Below, piece after piece: positions 49,824 through 58,580 of a stretch of 64,000 nucleotides of DNA. The position numbers were made by a program, and so were the translations under genes. How positions within the stretch are numbered: the first letter of the stretch is position 1; the number at the start of each line of letters is the position of its first letter. Below the pieces are notes generated by a model, which was given only the letters and a program-made list of their open reading frames with translations, made no database searches and was not told the origin of the DNA. Source of the stretch: Thalassobius sp049116315 (GTDB taxonomy: Bacteria; Pseudomonadota; Alphaproteobacteria; Rhodobacterales; Rhodobacteraceae); NCBI GenBank assembly GCA_049116315.1, contig JAGDZD010000004.1, positions 248,001-312,000 of the forward strand, given 5' to 3'.

Positions 49824-50996
49824 GTGAATAACCAAGAATGGAACCACGACCTAAAGAAGGGGCAGCTGCCACATTCTGGTATGACCGCTTCTGGCAAACA
49901 CATGTTGCCCGGCTGGGTGCCGCAAGCGGCCCATCACTATCTGGCTCATACCGAAGATGGCCTTTCCATGCGTCTTTTGGCGCGCCAAGCGGGCTGTCAT
50001 GCCTCTACGGTTATGCGTCAGATACGCAAATTGGAGTGCCGCCGTGACGATCAACTGGTTGATCAGGCGCTGCGCAGATTAGAGCTGGAATACATCAAAC
50101 GTCCTTCTGTTGGTTCGGTTTCCTTATCCCACGACAACCAAGAGGATCCCCAGATGACAGCACATACTTCAGGATTTTCCCTGCCCGACGAAGACAGGGT
50201 GAATGCGGATTCATTGCGCATTCTGCGCCGCCTGAGCGAAGCAGGCGCCGTTTTGGCGGTGGCACCAGACATGGAAAAAGCTGTGGTGTTGCGCGAAACG
50301 GCCAATGGCAACAGCCTGCGCACCGCCGTAGTGGATCGCACCGTGGCCGAAGCAATGGCCTTGAAACACTGGATCGATTGCGCCTCACCCGGCCGTATTT
50401 CCCGCTACCACATCACAACCGAAGGTCGTGCGGCCCTGACCCAATTGATTGCGCGGGCCGAAAGTGAACTGCAACCCGGCTTTGCCGAGGCTCAAACCCC
50501 GTTTACCGCCGCTCCTTTTCGCGCCGTCCAATCGGCCGCCACCGACGAAGGCCAGTCACGGAGGGTCCGGTATTCTGCGGCGGAATCGCCCTTGGCCCTC
50601 TTGGCCCGGCGTCGGGACAAGAACGGGCGCCCGTTCCTCAGCGAGGATCTGGTCACGGCGGGCGAACGCCTGCGCGAAGATTTCGAACTGTGCCAATTGG
50701 GGGGCCAAGATCCCCAAGACTGGCAGGTCTTTTTGTCCCAAGACGCCGCCACAGCGCAGGGGCAGACCTATGGCGCCACACAGGCACGCGATCGGGTCAG
50801 CGGCGCGCTGCGTGACCTTGGGCCGGGGCTGGGGGACGTTGTCTTGCGGTGTTGTTGTTATCTCGAAGGGTTGGAAGCCGCAGAAAAACGCATGGGATGG
50901 TCGGCGCGGTCGGGCAAAATTGTGCTGCGCATCGCATTGCAACGATTGCGCCGCCACTATGATGGACTGGGCGCAGATGGTGCTATGATCGGCTAG
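49824..50996 (+). CDS. DUF6456 helix-turn-helix protein
   Basis: 390 residues. Near residues 29-75 is a DNA-binding-like stretch, LPGWVPQAAHHYLAHTEDGLSMRLLARQAGCHASTVMRQIRKLECRRDD; the C-terminus (about 265-390) holds the DUF6456 domain ARRRDKNGRPFLSEDLVTAGERLREDFELCQLGG. Function unknown; a transcription factor is likely. Start GTG 49824 follows GGGGG 7 bases upstream; ATG 49881 is possible. A CtrA box precedes it, and the facing gene is DUF6477. Confidence 0.82.
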   Translation: MNNQEWNHDLKKGQLPHSGMTASGKHMLPGWVPQAAHHYLAHTEDGLSMRLLARQAGCHASTVMRQIRKLECRRDDQLVDQALRRLELEYIKRPSVGSVSLSHDNQEDPQMTAHTSGFSLPDEDRVNADSLRILRRLSEAGAVLAVAPDMEKAVVLRETANGNSLRTAVVDRTVAEAMALKHWIDCASPGRISRYHITTEGRAALTQLIARAESELQPGFAEAQTPFTAAPFRAVQSAATDEGQSRRVRYSAAESPLALLARRRDKNGRPFLSEDLVTAGERLREDFELCQLGGQDPQDWQVFLSQDAATAQGQTYGATQARDRVSGALRDLGPGLGDVVLRCCCYLEGLEAAEKRMGWSARSGKIVLRIALQRLRRHYDGLGADGAMIG

Positions 50997-50997
50997 G

Positions 50998-51720
50998 TTA
51001 ACCGCCCACCAGCCAGCCCACAAAGAAGGCCACTCCCGCACAAAGCGCGCCCACTCCAACGGTTTCCAGTTGGGCGCGCGCCATAGGCTCTTGTGTGGCC
51101 CAGCCTCGTAACGCGCCCAGCAAGGTCAAAGCCAGCAAGGCCGCCCCACATGACAGCTGAAAACTGAGGGCGTCCGCCTCTCGCACCAGATAGGGCAGGA
51201 TGGGCAGACCGCCAAAAATCACAAACGCCAGAAAGGTCATGCCCCCGTTCACAGCCGGGTTTTCACGCTCAGGCGCCGGGCCGACATTGCCATAGCTCAA
51301 CAGCTGTTCGGCAAATAAGGACGGGTGCGCCTGAAAGGCCGCTGCCGCCTGTGTCGCTGCGCCAGCCTCTAAGCCTTGGGCTTGATACATCTCGGCCAGC
51401 CTTTGTGCCTGTTGCGCCGGCGCGGCATCTATATCGGCCAAGGTCTGGCGGCGATGGCGTCGATACAATTGATGCTGAGAGCGGGCGGACAGAAACTCGC
51501 CCAATCCCATGCTCACCGCATCTGCAAACAGGTTGGCCAAGCCAAAGACCACCACAGCAATGCCTCCAATTTGCGCCACCCCATCGGCCTGCGCACCGGC
51601 AAACCCGGCCACAATCGCAAAAGTGGTGACGATGCCATCATTGCCGCCATAGACAATCTGTTTGAGATAGTCGCGCAAGGCGTGACGGGCGTGAGGAGAA
51701 GAGACAGATGTAACAGTCAT
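50998..51720 (-). CDS. VIT1/CCC1 family metal transporter
   Basis: 240 residues. The start has the VIT1 pattern KQIVYGGNDGIVTTFAIVAGFAGA; five or so membrane segments follow, with a cytoplasmic metal-binding helix (EFLSARSQHQLYRRHRRQTLADIDAAPAQQA). Such proteins move Fe2+ or Mn2+. Start ATG 51720 gives the usual length, with only AAAG upstream. It converges on the DUF6456 gene, stop to stop within 2 bp. Confidence 0.83.
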   Translation of the reverse strand: MTVTSVSSPHARHALRDYLKQIVYGGNDGIVTTFAIVAGFAGAQADGVAQIGGIAVVVFGLANLFADAVSMGLGEFLSARSQHQLYRRHRRQTLADIDAAPAQQAQRLAEMYQAQGLEAGAATQAAAAFQAHPSLFAEQLLSYGNVGPAPERENPAVNGGMTFLAFVIFGGLPILPYLVREADALSFQLSCGAALLALTLLGALRGWATQEPMARAQLETVGVGALCAGVAFFVGWLVGG

Positions 51721-51845
51721 GATCGCTTTGCCAACTGAGGTGGGGGTCGAAAGTCCCTGCAAAGCTACCGGCTTTTGATCGCGGTGCAATGCGCCAGATC
51801 AGCCAGCGCGCCCCATACATGCCAATCATTTTGAAGTTTCCAAAG

Positions 51846-51877
51846 AAAAACCCCGCAAAGCGCCAGCCTTGCGGGGT
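51846..51877 (-). terminator. Terminator after the peroxiredoxin gene
   Basis: 9-bp stem ACCCCGCAA (51850-51858) with TTGCGGGGT (51869-51877), loop of 10, T run on the minus strand (AAAAA at 51846-51850). Confidence 0.92.
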
Positions 51878-51899
51878 GTTCATTCGGCATCGACCAAAT

Positions 51900-52451
51900 T
51901 TATTCAGCAGCAACCGCCGCCGATTTTGCGTCGAGGTATTTCAACAGGTTTTCAGGTGAGCTTTCGCCATAAGGATCCTCACCGAAGTTGTCGTCACGGC
52001 CAGGCTCTTCGAACCATGCTTCGACTTTGCCATCCGTGATAACCGCCGCATAGCGCCACGAACGCATGCCAAAGCCCAGATTGTCCTTGGCCACCAGCAT
52101 GCCCACTTTACGGGTAAACTCACCGGAGCCATCAGGGATCACTTTGACGTTTTTGATCTCTTGTGACTGGGCCCATTTGTTCATCACAAAGCTATCGTTG
52201 ACCGACATGCAGTAGATCTCATCAATGCCATTCTCTTGGAATTTGGCAAAGTTGTCTTCAAAGCCGGGCAACTGATAGGTCGAGCAGGTTGGGGTAAAGG
52301 CGCCGGGCAAAGAGAACAGGATCACGCGCTTGCCACCAAAATAGTCCGCTGTGGAAACATCCTGCCACCGAAACGGGTTCGAGCCGCCGATTGATTCATC
52401 GCGTACACGGGTGCGGAAAGTAACGTTAGGCAGTTGAAGTCCAGCTTGCAT
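51900..52451 (-). CDS. Peroxiredoxin (Prx5 type)
   Basis: 183 residues. Peroxidatic Cys56 in SLPGAFTPTCSTYQLPGF; the family block EIYCMSVNDSFVMNKWAQSQ has Cys88-like residue and GMRSWRYAAVITDGKVEAWFEEPG is conserved. Reduces peroxides with thioredoxin or glutathione/glutaredoxin. It is divergent from lipA; between them is the 12-bp palindrome AATTCATGAATT (52548-52559). Confidence 0.93.
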   Translation of the reverse strand: MQAGLQLPNVTFRTRVRDESIGGSNPFRWQDVSTADYFGGKRVILFSLPGAFTPTCSTYQLPGFEDNFAKFQENGIDEIYCMSVNDSFVMNKWAQSQEIKNVKVIPDGSGEFTRKVGMLVAKDNLGFGMRSWRYAAVITDGKVEAWFEEPGRDDNFGEDPYGESSPENLLKYLDAKSAAVAAE

Positions 52452-52695
52452 TTCAGAGTCCTCGCAAAAAAATTTGAGCGCTGTTTATAATGATTCCAAT
52501 GTAGACACCAGATCTCGTTCTGCAGTTGCACAAAATTTTTCATATTGAATTCATGAATTTGTCGACTAAGCCTTTCAAAAAACGTGATAAATGCTGCACC
52601 TGCACTGCGTCGCGTTGCGCCCAATGCATGACAGATATGCGGCTCTGGCGGTTTCCTCCCCAGCGAACTATAGTATCACTAAGAAAAACAGCAGG

Positions 52696-53658
52696 ATGAA
52701 TGACGTGCGTGACCTGAATATTCCCGAGCAACGGCATCCCGAAAAAGCCCATCGGGCCGACAATGCTCAGCCCAAAAAGCCCAGCTGGATCCGGGTCAAA
52801 GCCCCGGGCGGCAAAGGCTACGCAGACACGCATAAAATCATGCGTGAGAACAAATTGGTCACCGTCTGCGAAGAAGCGGGCTGCCCCAATGTTGGCGAAT
52901 GCTGGAGCCAGGGCCACGCCACGATGATGATCATGGGCGAAGTCTGCACCCGCGCCTGTACCTTCTGCAATATCGCCACCGGCAAACCACCCGAAGATCT
53001 GGATCCCTATGAACCGGGTCGCGTGGCGCATGCCGTTGAAAAACTGGGCCTCAAACATGTGGTGATCACCTCGGTGGATCGCGATGATGTCACCGATGGT
53101 GGCGCCGATCACTTTGCGCAAACCATCCGCGCCGTGCGGCACCGCTCCCCCAGCACCACAATCGAAATCCTGACACCGGATTTCATCAAATGTGATCCAG
53201 CTGTGCTGGAAACCGTGGTCGAAGCCCGCCCCGACGTCTTCAACCACAATCTGGAAACCGTACCCGGCCTCTATCCCGAAGTGCGCCCCGGCGCGCGCTA
53301 CTTCCATTCTCTGCGCCTGCTGCAACGGGTCAAAGAACTGGATCCAACCATGTTCACCAAATCGGGCATCATGGTGGGCTTGGGCGAAGACAAACAGGCT
53401 GTCCATCAGGTGATGGAAGACATGCGGGCCGCCGACATCGATTTCTTGACCATTGGGCAATACCTGCAGCCCACTCCGAAACACCATGCTGTGGATCGGT
53501 TTGTGCACCCAGACGAGTTCAAATCTTACGAAAAGACCGCCTTTGGCAAAGGCTTTTTGATGGTCTCGGCCACGCCATTGACCCGCAGTTCCTATCACGC
53601 AGGGGATGATTTCGCCCGCCTGCGCGCGGCGCGGATGGCCAAACTCAACCGCAACTGA
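52696..53658 (+). CDS. lipA: Lipoyl synthase
   Basis: 320 residues. Radical SAM enzyme inserting two sulfurs in octanoyl domains. Auxiliary cluster cysteines 58, 63 and 69 (CEEAGCPNVGEC) and SAM cluster cysteines 84, 88 and 91 (CTRACTFC). ATG 52696 is used; GTG 52705 is an alternative with the GCAGG site better placed. Its TGA is the first base triplet of repeat copy B. lipB is not adjacent. Confidence 0.95.
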   Translation: MNDVRDLNIPEQRHPEKAHRADNAQPKKPSWIRVKAPGGKGYADTHKIMRENKLVTVCEEAGCPNVGECWSQGHATMMIMGEVCTRACTFCNIATGKPPEDLDPYEPGRVAHAVEKLGLKHVVITSVDRDDVTDGGADHFAQTIRAVRHRSPSTTIEILTPDFIKCDPAVLETVVEARPDVFNHNLETVPGLYPEVRPGARYFHSLRLLQRVKELDPTMFTKSGIMVGLGEDKQAVHQVMEDMRAADIDFLTIGQYLQPTPKHHAVDRFVHPDEFKSYEKTAFGKGFLMVSATPLTRSSYHAGDDFARLRAARMAKLNRN

Positions 53659-53739
53659 TCTTTTTCTTGGGTAAAATACCGCGGGGGTGAACGGGGAAAT
53701 CTAATTTCCCCGGAGGGGGCAGAGCCCCCTTGCTCCCGC
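53656..53739 (+). repeat. Dispersed double-hairpin element, copy B, at the lipA stop
   Basis: Begins at the lipA TGA, then TCTTTTTCTTGGGT, AAAATACC, CGGGGGTGAACGGGG, hairpin GGGGAAAT-CTA-ATTTCCCC (53693-53711) and GGGGGC-AGA-GCCCCC (53715-53729). Same order as copy A at 30250-30326; hairpin 1 differs in stem sequence but keeps pairing, a sign that the structure is under selection. Confidence 0.85.
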
Positions 53740-53904
53740 AACACTCGGCCCTGCAACTCTTGTGCACGTCTCTAGCGTTCCTACCGTTGGAGTCCCAGCC
53801 GCTCTTGCGCCTCTCGCCGGCAGGCACAGTGTTGTGTCCGTTAGCGGGTCGCCCCCCTTAAAACAACCACCATAAACCAACCCAATTGGGGTAAACTCTG
53901 CGCC

Positions 53905-53952
53905 TCAGCACGTCGCCCCAAGGGCAAGTGCAGCAATGATCAGCCCGATCAC
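53905..53952 (-). CDS. Candidate 15-residue hydrophobic peptide
   Basis: GTG 53952 to TGA gives MIGLIIAALALGATC, directly after the di-heme cytochrome; AAGGA overlaps that gene's stop, a coupling-like layout. A TTG just before would add one residue. Too short to be sure; no homologue known. Confidence 0.2.
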   Translation of the reverse strand: MIGLIIAALALGATC

Positions 53953-53960
53953 CAAAGTCC

Positions 53961-54860
53961 TTAGTTCAGGGGCGCCACGGCTGGCACGACCTTCAGATAG
54001 GCGGCAATCGCTGCGCGATCTTCCGGCGCAAGCTTTGACATGTTTTCAACCACATCCGCCATCTCGCCCCCTGCGCTGTCAAAGTCAGGGGTAAAGCCGC
54101 TGTTCAGGTATTCCGCGATATCCGCTTCGGACCAATCCAGCGCAGCCGGGGTGATGTTGGGAATTTTACCCTGACCAGAGGGGTTATCTGCGCCGCCCAA
54201 CCAGCGCGTCTTGTCCACGCCCCCCAGCGCATTGCGCGGGCTGTGGCATTCTCCACAATGGCCCAATCCTTCGACAATTTGCTGACCGCGGGCTTGTTGC
54301 GGCGACAGGTCTGCAGTGACCACCGCGCCAGCGCCTCCAAACAAGAACTTCCAACCGCCCAGCAAACGGCGGATCGAAAACGGCAGCCCAACATCATGGG
54401 CAAGGCTTGGCTGCGCCGAGGCGGGCAGGGTCTGCCAATAGGTGAACAGATCAATCACATCCTGCTCTGAGGCCCGCGCATAAGAGGTATAGGGAAAGGC
54501 GGGATAGTAATGCGCGCCCTCTGGCGACGTGCCCTTAAGCATTGCATTGCCCAAATCCTGAACGCTCCAGTGCCCAATCCCATGGGTTGGATCCATCGAG
54601 ATATTGGGCGCATAAAAGGTGCCAAAATCACTGGCAAATGCCCGTCCGCCTGCAAGGACAAGCTTGTCCTCACCTTCGGCTTTGGGCGCCGCATGACAGG
54701 AGGCACAGCCCCCTGTCCAAAATACCTCTTCCCCACGGGTGGCGTCTCCGCTCAGACCGGCAAAAGCCGTGTCCGCCAACTTAGACGGCGCGGTCACCCA
54801 GACAAAGGCGATCAGGCCTGCAAATCCAAGGAAAACGAGGTATTTCAATGCGGTATACAT
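53961..54860 (-). CDS. Di-heme cytochrome c
   Basis: 299 residues. An N-terminal span (YLVFLGFAGLIAFVWVTA) anchors it to the inner membrane. Two class I heme sites: C52-A-S-C55-H56, and CGECHSPRNA near residue 209. The LSGDATRGEEVFWTGGCASCH and GKIPNITP motifs fit the family that accompanies cytochrome b561-type or dehydrogenase units. It follows cytochrome c' by 13 bp, so they work as a pair. No b-type partner is in view. Confidence 0.87.
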   Translation of the reverse strand: MYTALKYLVFLGFAGLIAFVWVTAPSKLADTAFAGLSGDATRGEEVFWTGGCASCHAAPKAEGEDKLVLAGGRAFASDFGTFYAPNISMDPTHGIGHWSVQDLGNAMLKGTSPEGAHYYPAFPYTSYARASEQDVIDLFTYWQTLPASAQPSLAHDVGLPFSIRRLLGGWKFLFGGAGAVVTADLSPQQARGQQIVEGLGHCGECHSPRNALGGVDKTRWLGGADNPSGQGKIPNITPAALDWSEADIAEYLNSGFTPDFDSAGGEMADVVENMSKLAPEDRAAIAAYLKVVPAVAPLN

Positions 54861-54873
54861 TGGTTCTCACCGA

Positions 54874-55347
54874 TTAGTTTGCAGGTCCACGATAGGCTTT
54901 GTGACAGGCACCACAGGCACCGCCAACGCCGGGCATTGCCCCACGCAACGCATCAAGTCCGGATCCTGCAGCTGCCTCCATGGCCTCCGCACCGGCGATC
55001 ATCGCCATTGCTTTGGCACCAACATCAGATCCGTCCTGCCAGATGGCGGGCAGGGCGCGTGTTCCTTCGACGGACGCATTGTCCGACCCGGGCAACCAGA
55101 GTTTTGAGGCATCCATTTTGGCCACAGCCGCAAGGCTTGCAGCGGCATTGCTGGCGCTGGCCGCATCATATTCGATGGTGCCTTTGGCCATAGCGCCAAG
55201 AATACCAAGGTTGTGACCATATAGCGTCATTTGCGCTTGGCGGGCTTTGATCGCACCTGCGATGGTTTTGGCATCCTGCGCAATGGCGCTGGTGCCCAAG
55301 CTGGCGGCGATAACCACAGCTGTGGCAATCGTTTTGGTGACATTCAT
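54874..55347 (-). CDS. Cytochrome c'
   Basis: 157 residues with a signal peptide ending AIAQ. Four-helix class II cytochrome with the C-terminal site C145-G-A-C148-H149 followed by KAYRG, the family hallmark. Cytochromes c' bind NO and CO and may protect against nitrosative stress. First gene in the pair with the di-heme cytochrome. Upstream 55348-55569 contains a repeated GGCCGCAGG and nothing else I can assign. Confidence 0.93.
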   Translation of the reverse strand: MNVTKTIATAVVIAASLGTSAIAQDAKTIAGAIKARQAQMTLYGHNLGILGAMAKGTIEYDAASASNAAASLAAVAKMDASKLWLPGSDNASVEGTRALPAIWQDGSDVGAKAMAMIAGAEAMEAAAGSGLDALRGAMPGVGGACGACHKAYRGPAN

Positions 55348-55569
55348 TTGGTATCCTCCGGTGCGTTGGAATTATGAAGTCATCAGGCCGCAGGAGCGGC
55401 GCACTGGCAAGGCCGCAGGCAAGCTCTTCACGAAGTTGTCATGACCGCTCTACGGCCACAGCCCACCCCGATCAAACGGGATCAGGCCATTCAGCACAGC
55501 AGCCTTCAGGCGCAAGCATGCTCAAAACCAGTTTTTTGCACGCCCTCAGAGCGCCATGCTTAAGCGTTC

Positions 55570-56118
55570 TCAGCTGTCCGATTCGGGAAAGCGGACCTTG
55601 CCAATGAACGGCAAGTTGCGATTGCGCTGCGCAAAGTCGATGCCATAGCCGACCACAAATTCATCCGGAATTTCAAACCCAATCCAGTTGGCTTTGATAT
55701 CCGCTTCGCGTCGCGAGGGTTTGTCCAACAGGGCAATCGTGCGCAATTTGCGCGGCGAGCGGGATTCCAGAAGATGCAGCACATGGGTCAGCGTAAATCC
55801 GGTGTCCACAATATCTTCGACCACCAGAACATCGCGCCCCGAGATTTCCCCGCGAATGTCTTTCAGAATCCGCACCTCGCGGCTGCTTTCCATCGAATCC
55901 CCGTAAGACGACGCTTCGAGGAAATCGACTTCGACCGGCAGATCCAATTCGCGCACGATATCGGCGATGAACACAAAGCTGCCGCGCAACAGGCCAACCA
56001 CAACCAATTTATCGGTTTTTTTGTACTCAGCCTCAATTTCGCGGGCCAGAACCTCGATCCTCGCCGCGATTTGTTTGGCGGAGATCATTTCGTCAATGAC
56101 ATATGGACGCTCTGGCAT
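55570..56118 (-). CDS. hpt: Hypoxanthine phosphoribosyltransferase
   Basis: 182 residues. Salvages hypoxanthine to IMP. The PRPP loop is VLVVEDIVDTGFTL; substrate loop LKDIRGEISGRD and DKPSRREADIKANWIGFEIPDEFVVGYG fit HPRT. Start 56118 follows GAGGGTGAT; the longer frame is unsupported. Divergent from the RatA-like gene with 68 bp between starts. Confidence 0.95.
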   Translation of the reverse strand: MPERPYVIDEMISAKQIAARIEVLAREIEAEYKKTDKLVVVGLLRGSFVFIADIVRELDLPVEVDFLEASSYGDSMESSREVRILKDIRGEISGRDVLVVEDIVDTGFTLTHVLHLLESRSPRKLRTIALLDKPSRREADIKANWIGFEIPDEFVVGYGIDFAQRNRNLPFIGKVRFPESDS

Positions 56119-56186
56119 ATCACCCTCTTGCTTTTTCAGCTGCAGTCTACGAAATGGAGCCATACTGTCACGCGAAAAGAGACACA

Positions 56187-56633
56187 ATGCCTACCCACTC
56201 TGAAACCCGCCCTTTGCCCTATAGCGCCCAACAAATGTATGACTTGGTTGCGGACGTGGCGGCATATCCTCAGTTCCTACCATGGTGCGCCGCTGCGCGC
56301 ATCCGATCGGTGACAGATCAGACAGACGGCACACAGGTAATGGAAGCGGATCTTGTCATCAGTTTTAAGGTGTTTCGCGAACGCTTTGGCAGCCGTGTGG
56401 TTTTGAATTCAGATCAAAAGAGGATTGATACTGAATACTTAGATGGACCGTTTAAGTATCTGAAATCCTATTGGGAATTCAAAGACACAGAGCAGGGGTG
56501 CGATGTGTCATTCTACGTAGATTTTGAATTCAAAAACGCTGTTTTGCAAAAGATCATCGGCGTGGTGTTTAACGAAGCCATGCACCGGATTGTCCGCGCT
56601 TTCGAAAGCCGCGCGAAAGATCTCTATGGCTGA
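56187..56633 (+). CDS. RatA/COQ10-like START-domain protein
   Basis: 148 residues. Opens TRPLPYSAQQMYDLVADVAAYPQFLPWC, the hallmark of the RatA/COQ10 polyketide cyclase-like family, then SYWEFKDTEQGCDVSFYVDFEF and the terminal helix. In mitochondria and bacteria such proteins bind ubiquinone and aid respiration; E. coli RatA was also described as a toxin. Close to lipA, but the facing partner is hpt. Confidence 0.88.
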   Translation: MPTHSETRPLPYSAQQMYDLVADVAAYPQFLPWCAAARIRSVTDQTDGTQVMEADLVISFKVFRERFGSRVVLNSDQKRIDTEYLDGPFKYLKSYWEFKDTEQGCDVSFYVDFEFKNAVLQKIIGVVFNEAMHRIVRAFESRAKDLYG

Positions 56634-56716
56634 TCCTTTCATCGCGGTCTTTTTGCCTTAGGGCGATTGGCCCTCTGCCAGACCGTATCTTTTTGACAGA
56701 CAAACATGTTGCCCAA

Positions 56717-56750
56717 AAGAAAAGGCCGCCCCTGAAGGGCGGCCTTTCTT
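56717..56750 (-). terminator. Terminator of amt, shared with the convergent gene
   Basis: 11-bp stem AAAGGCCGCCC (56721-56731) with GGGCGGCCTTT (56737-56747), a 5-base loop, T-rich on both sides (TTTCTT after it on plus; AAAAGAAAA before it). Confidence 0.92.
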
Positions 56751-56772
56751 AGGAGTGATGTGTCAAAAGATC

Positions 56773-57951
56773 TTACGAGCTGTGATCGTAGGCACGTTCG
56801 CCGTGAACTGTCAGATCCAAACCATTGGTTTCGGTTTCTTCGTCCACGCGCAATGGGGTTACAAAGCCAACCAGCTTGGCAAGGACAACGGTGACCACCA
56901 AGGTGAAGACCCCAACGATCGCCAAGCTGCCCAACTGCGCCGCCCATGCCCCGGCCCCAAAGGCCGCGATCATGATGGTGCCGAAGATACCGCCAACACC
57001 GTGCACAGCAAACACATCCAATGTGTCGTCGATGCTCAGTTTGTTGCGCACCAAGTTCACAGCTTCCTGACACAGGATACCCGCAACGGCCCCGATGATC
57101 AGCGCCTCTACCGGGCCAACAAAACCGCTGGCCGGGGTGATCGAGGCCAGACCGGCAATGGTCCCGGTGACCAGACCCACCAAAGAGGCTTTGCCGTATT
57201 TGATCCGCTCCCATAGGGCCCATGTCAGCGAGGCTGTCGCTGCAGAGATATGAGTGACGGTCAACGCCATTGCAGCGCCACCATCGGCGGCCAGCTGAGA
57301 GCCACCGTTAAAGCCGAACCAGCCAACCCACAGCATCGCTGCACCGATCATCACATACCCAGGGTTATGAGGCGGGGTGTTTTTGTTTTTGCGTGCGCCC
57401 AGCATCACGGCCAGCACAAGTGCGGCGATCCCTGCGGTTTCGTGTACAACGATACCACCGGCAAAGTCTTTGACGCCGGTTTCACCAAAGATGCCACCAT
57501 CAGACAAAAAGCCACCGCCCCAGATCCAATGGGTGACGGGGGCATAAACCACCAACATCCAAAGCGCCGAGAACAGCAACACAAAGCCAAAACCGATGCG
57601 TTCCACATAGGCGCCCACAATCAGGGCCGGCGTGATGATCGCAAAGGTCATCTGAAAGGCAAAGAACAAAACCTCAGGCAGATTGCCCGAAAGCGTGTCC
57701 GCGGTGATCCCATTGAGGAAGGCCTTGTCCAAGCCGCCCCAGATTACGTTGCCTTCGCCAAAGGCGATGGAATAGCCAAACGCAAACCACAGCACGCTCA
57801 TCAAGCACGCAATGGCATAGCAGTGCATAAACACGCTTAGTACGTTTCGTGCGCGCACCAGCCCGCCGTAAAACAGCGCCAGTCCTGGCAATGTCATAAA
57901 CAGCACCAAGGCTGTGGCGACGATGATCCAGGCGGTATCCGCTCCGTTCAT
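56773..57951 (-). CDS. amt: Ammonium transporter Amt
   Basis: 392 residues, eleven membrane spans. Signature FAGGIVVHETAGIAALVLA and the AHGVGGI-like VFAVHGVGGIFG (twin His: one in VVHETAG region, one in VHGVGG) line the channel. Moves ammonium. No glnK next to it, unlike many proteobacteria. Start 57951 follows GGAAGGACATACAA. ntrBC lies 4 kb away and probably controls it; I see no clean NtrC site in the 150 bp before it. Confidence 0.93.
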   Translation of the reverse strand: MNGADTAWIIVATALVLFMTLPGLALFYGGLVRARNVLSVFMHCYAIACLMSVLWFAFGYSIAFGEGNVIWGGLDKAFLNGITADTLSGNLPEVLFFAFQMTFAIITPALIVGAYVERIGFGFVLLFSALWMLVVYAPVTHWIWGGGFLSDGGIFGETGVKDFAGGIVVHETAGIAALVLAVMLGARKNKNTPPHNPGYVMIGAAMLWVGWFGFNGGSQLAADGGAAMALTVTHISAATASLTWALWERIKYGKASLVGLVTGTIAGLASITPASGFVGPVEALIIGAVAGILCQEAVNLVRNKLSIDDTLDVFAVHGVGGIFGTIMIAAFGAGAWAAQLGSLAIVGVFTLVVTVVLAKLVGFVTPLRVDEETETNGLDLTVHGERAYDHSS

Positions 57952-58103
57952 TTGTATGTCCTTCCCTCTAACGTTTGGGCAGGACCAACAGTGCATTGCG
58001 CGCGAAATAAAGAGGCGCGCCCCTCTGGACGCGTCTAAAAAACAGTCATTTTGCAAATAGATTAAAAATTAGGCGCAAAAGAGCACCTATGCCACATGTT
58101 TAA

Positions 58104-58580
58104 TCATGTATGAGATGCCGCTTTAAGCAGCAAGCTGAGTGATTTTTGAACAGATTCTGCCCGCACCCTGTCGCGTCCCAAGGCCCCAAACTCGACCGTT
58201 TCGCTGAAAACCGGCTGCGATTTCACCGCCAAACCAAAACACACACGCCCCTCAGGCTTGAACTCGGATCCGCCGGGACCAGCGATGCCAGTGATCGCAA
58301 CAGCCACCATGGCCTCAGAATGCGCAAGTGCGCCACGGGCCATCTCTTCCGCGACCTGTTCGGACACCGCGCCATGCGCCTCTAAGGTGGCGGCTTGGAC
58401 ACCCAGCATCTCCATCTTGGCGGTGTTGGTATAGGTGACAAAGCCACGCTCAAATATGGCCGAAGATCCAGCCACGTCCGTCAACCCCGCCGAAACCATC
58501 CCACCGGTGCAGCTTTCGGCGGTGGCGATGGTCCAACCTTTGGCGCGGTACCGCTCTAGGATTTGGGCCGCAAGGGTCAC
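58104..58580 (-). CDS. cinA: CinA C-terminal-type nicotinamide-nucleotide amidohydrolase
   Basis: 158 residues, the deamidase domain alone. Family blocks TIATAESCTGGMVSAGLTDVAGSS (catalytic Ser in ESCTGG), GFVTYTNTAKMEMLGV, GIAGPGGSEFKPEGRVCFGLA. Recycles NMN to NaMN. Start GTG 58580 overlaps pgpA's TGA (GTGA). Third in the ispDF-pgpA-cinA operon. Confidence 0.9.
   Translation of the reverse strand: MTLAAQILERYRAKGWTIATAESCTGGMVSAGLTDVAGSSAIFERGFVTYTNTAKMEMLGVQAATLEAHGAVSEQVAEEMARGALAHSEAMVAVAITGIAGPGGSEFKPEGRVCFGLAVKSQPVFSETVEFGALGRDRVRAESVQKSLSLLLKAASHT

Noticed and set aside
55387..55422. Direct repeat GGCCGCAGG twice
   Set aside because: Nine bases in GC-rich sequence; no phasing or further copies seen.
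57952..58103. NtrC site upstream of amt
   Set aside because: Only loose GCGCAAAAGAGCACC-like sequence; does not fit an NtrC dyad.
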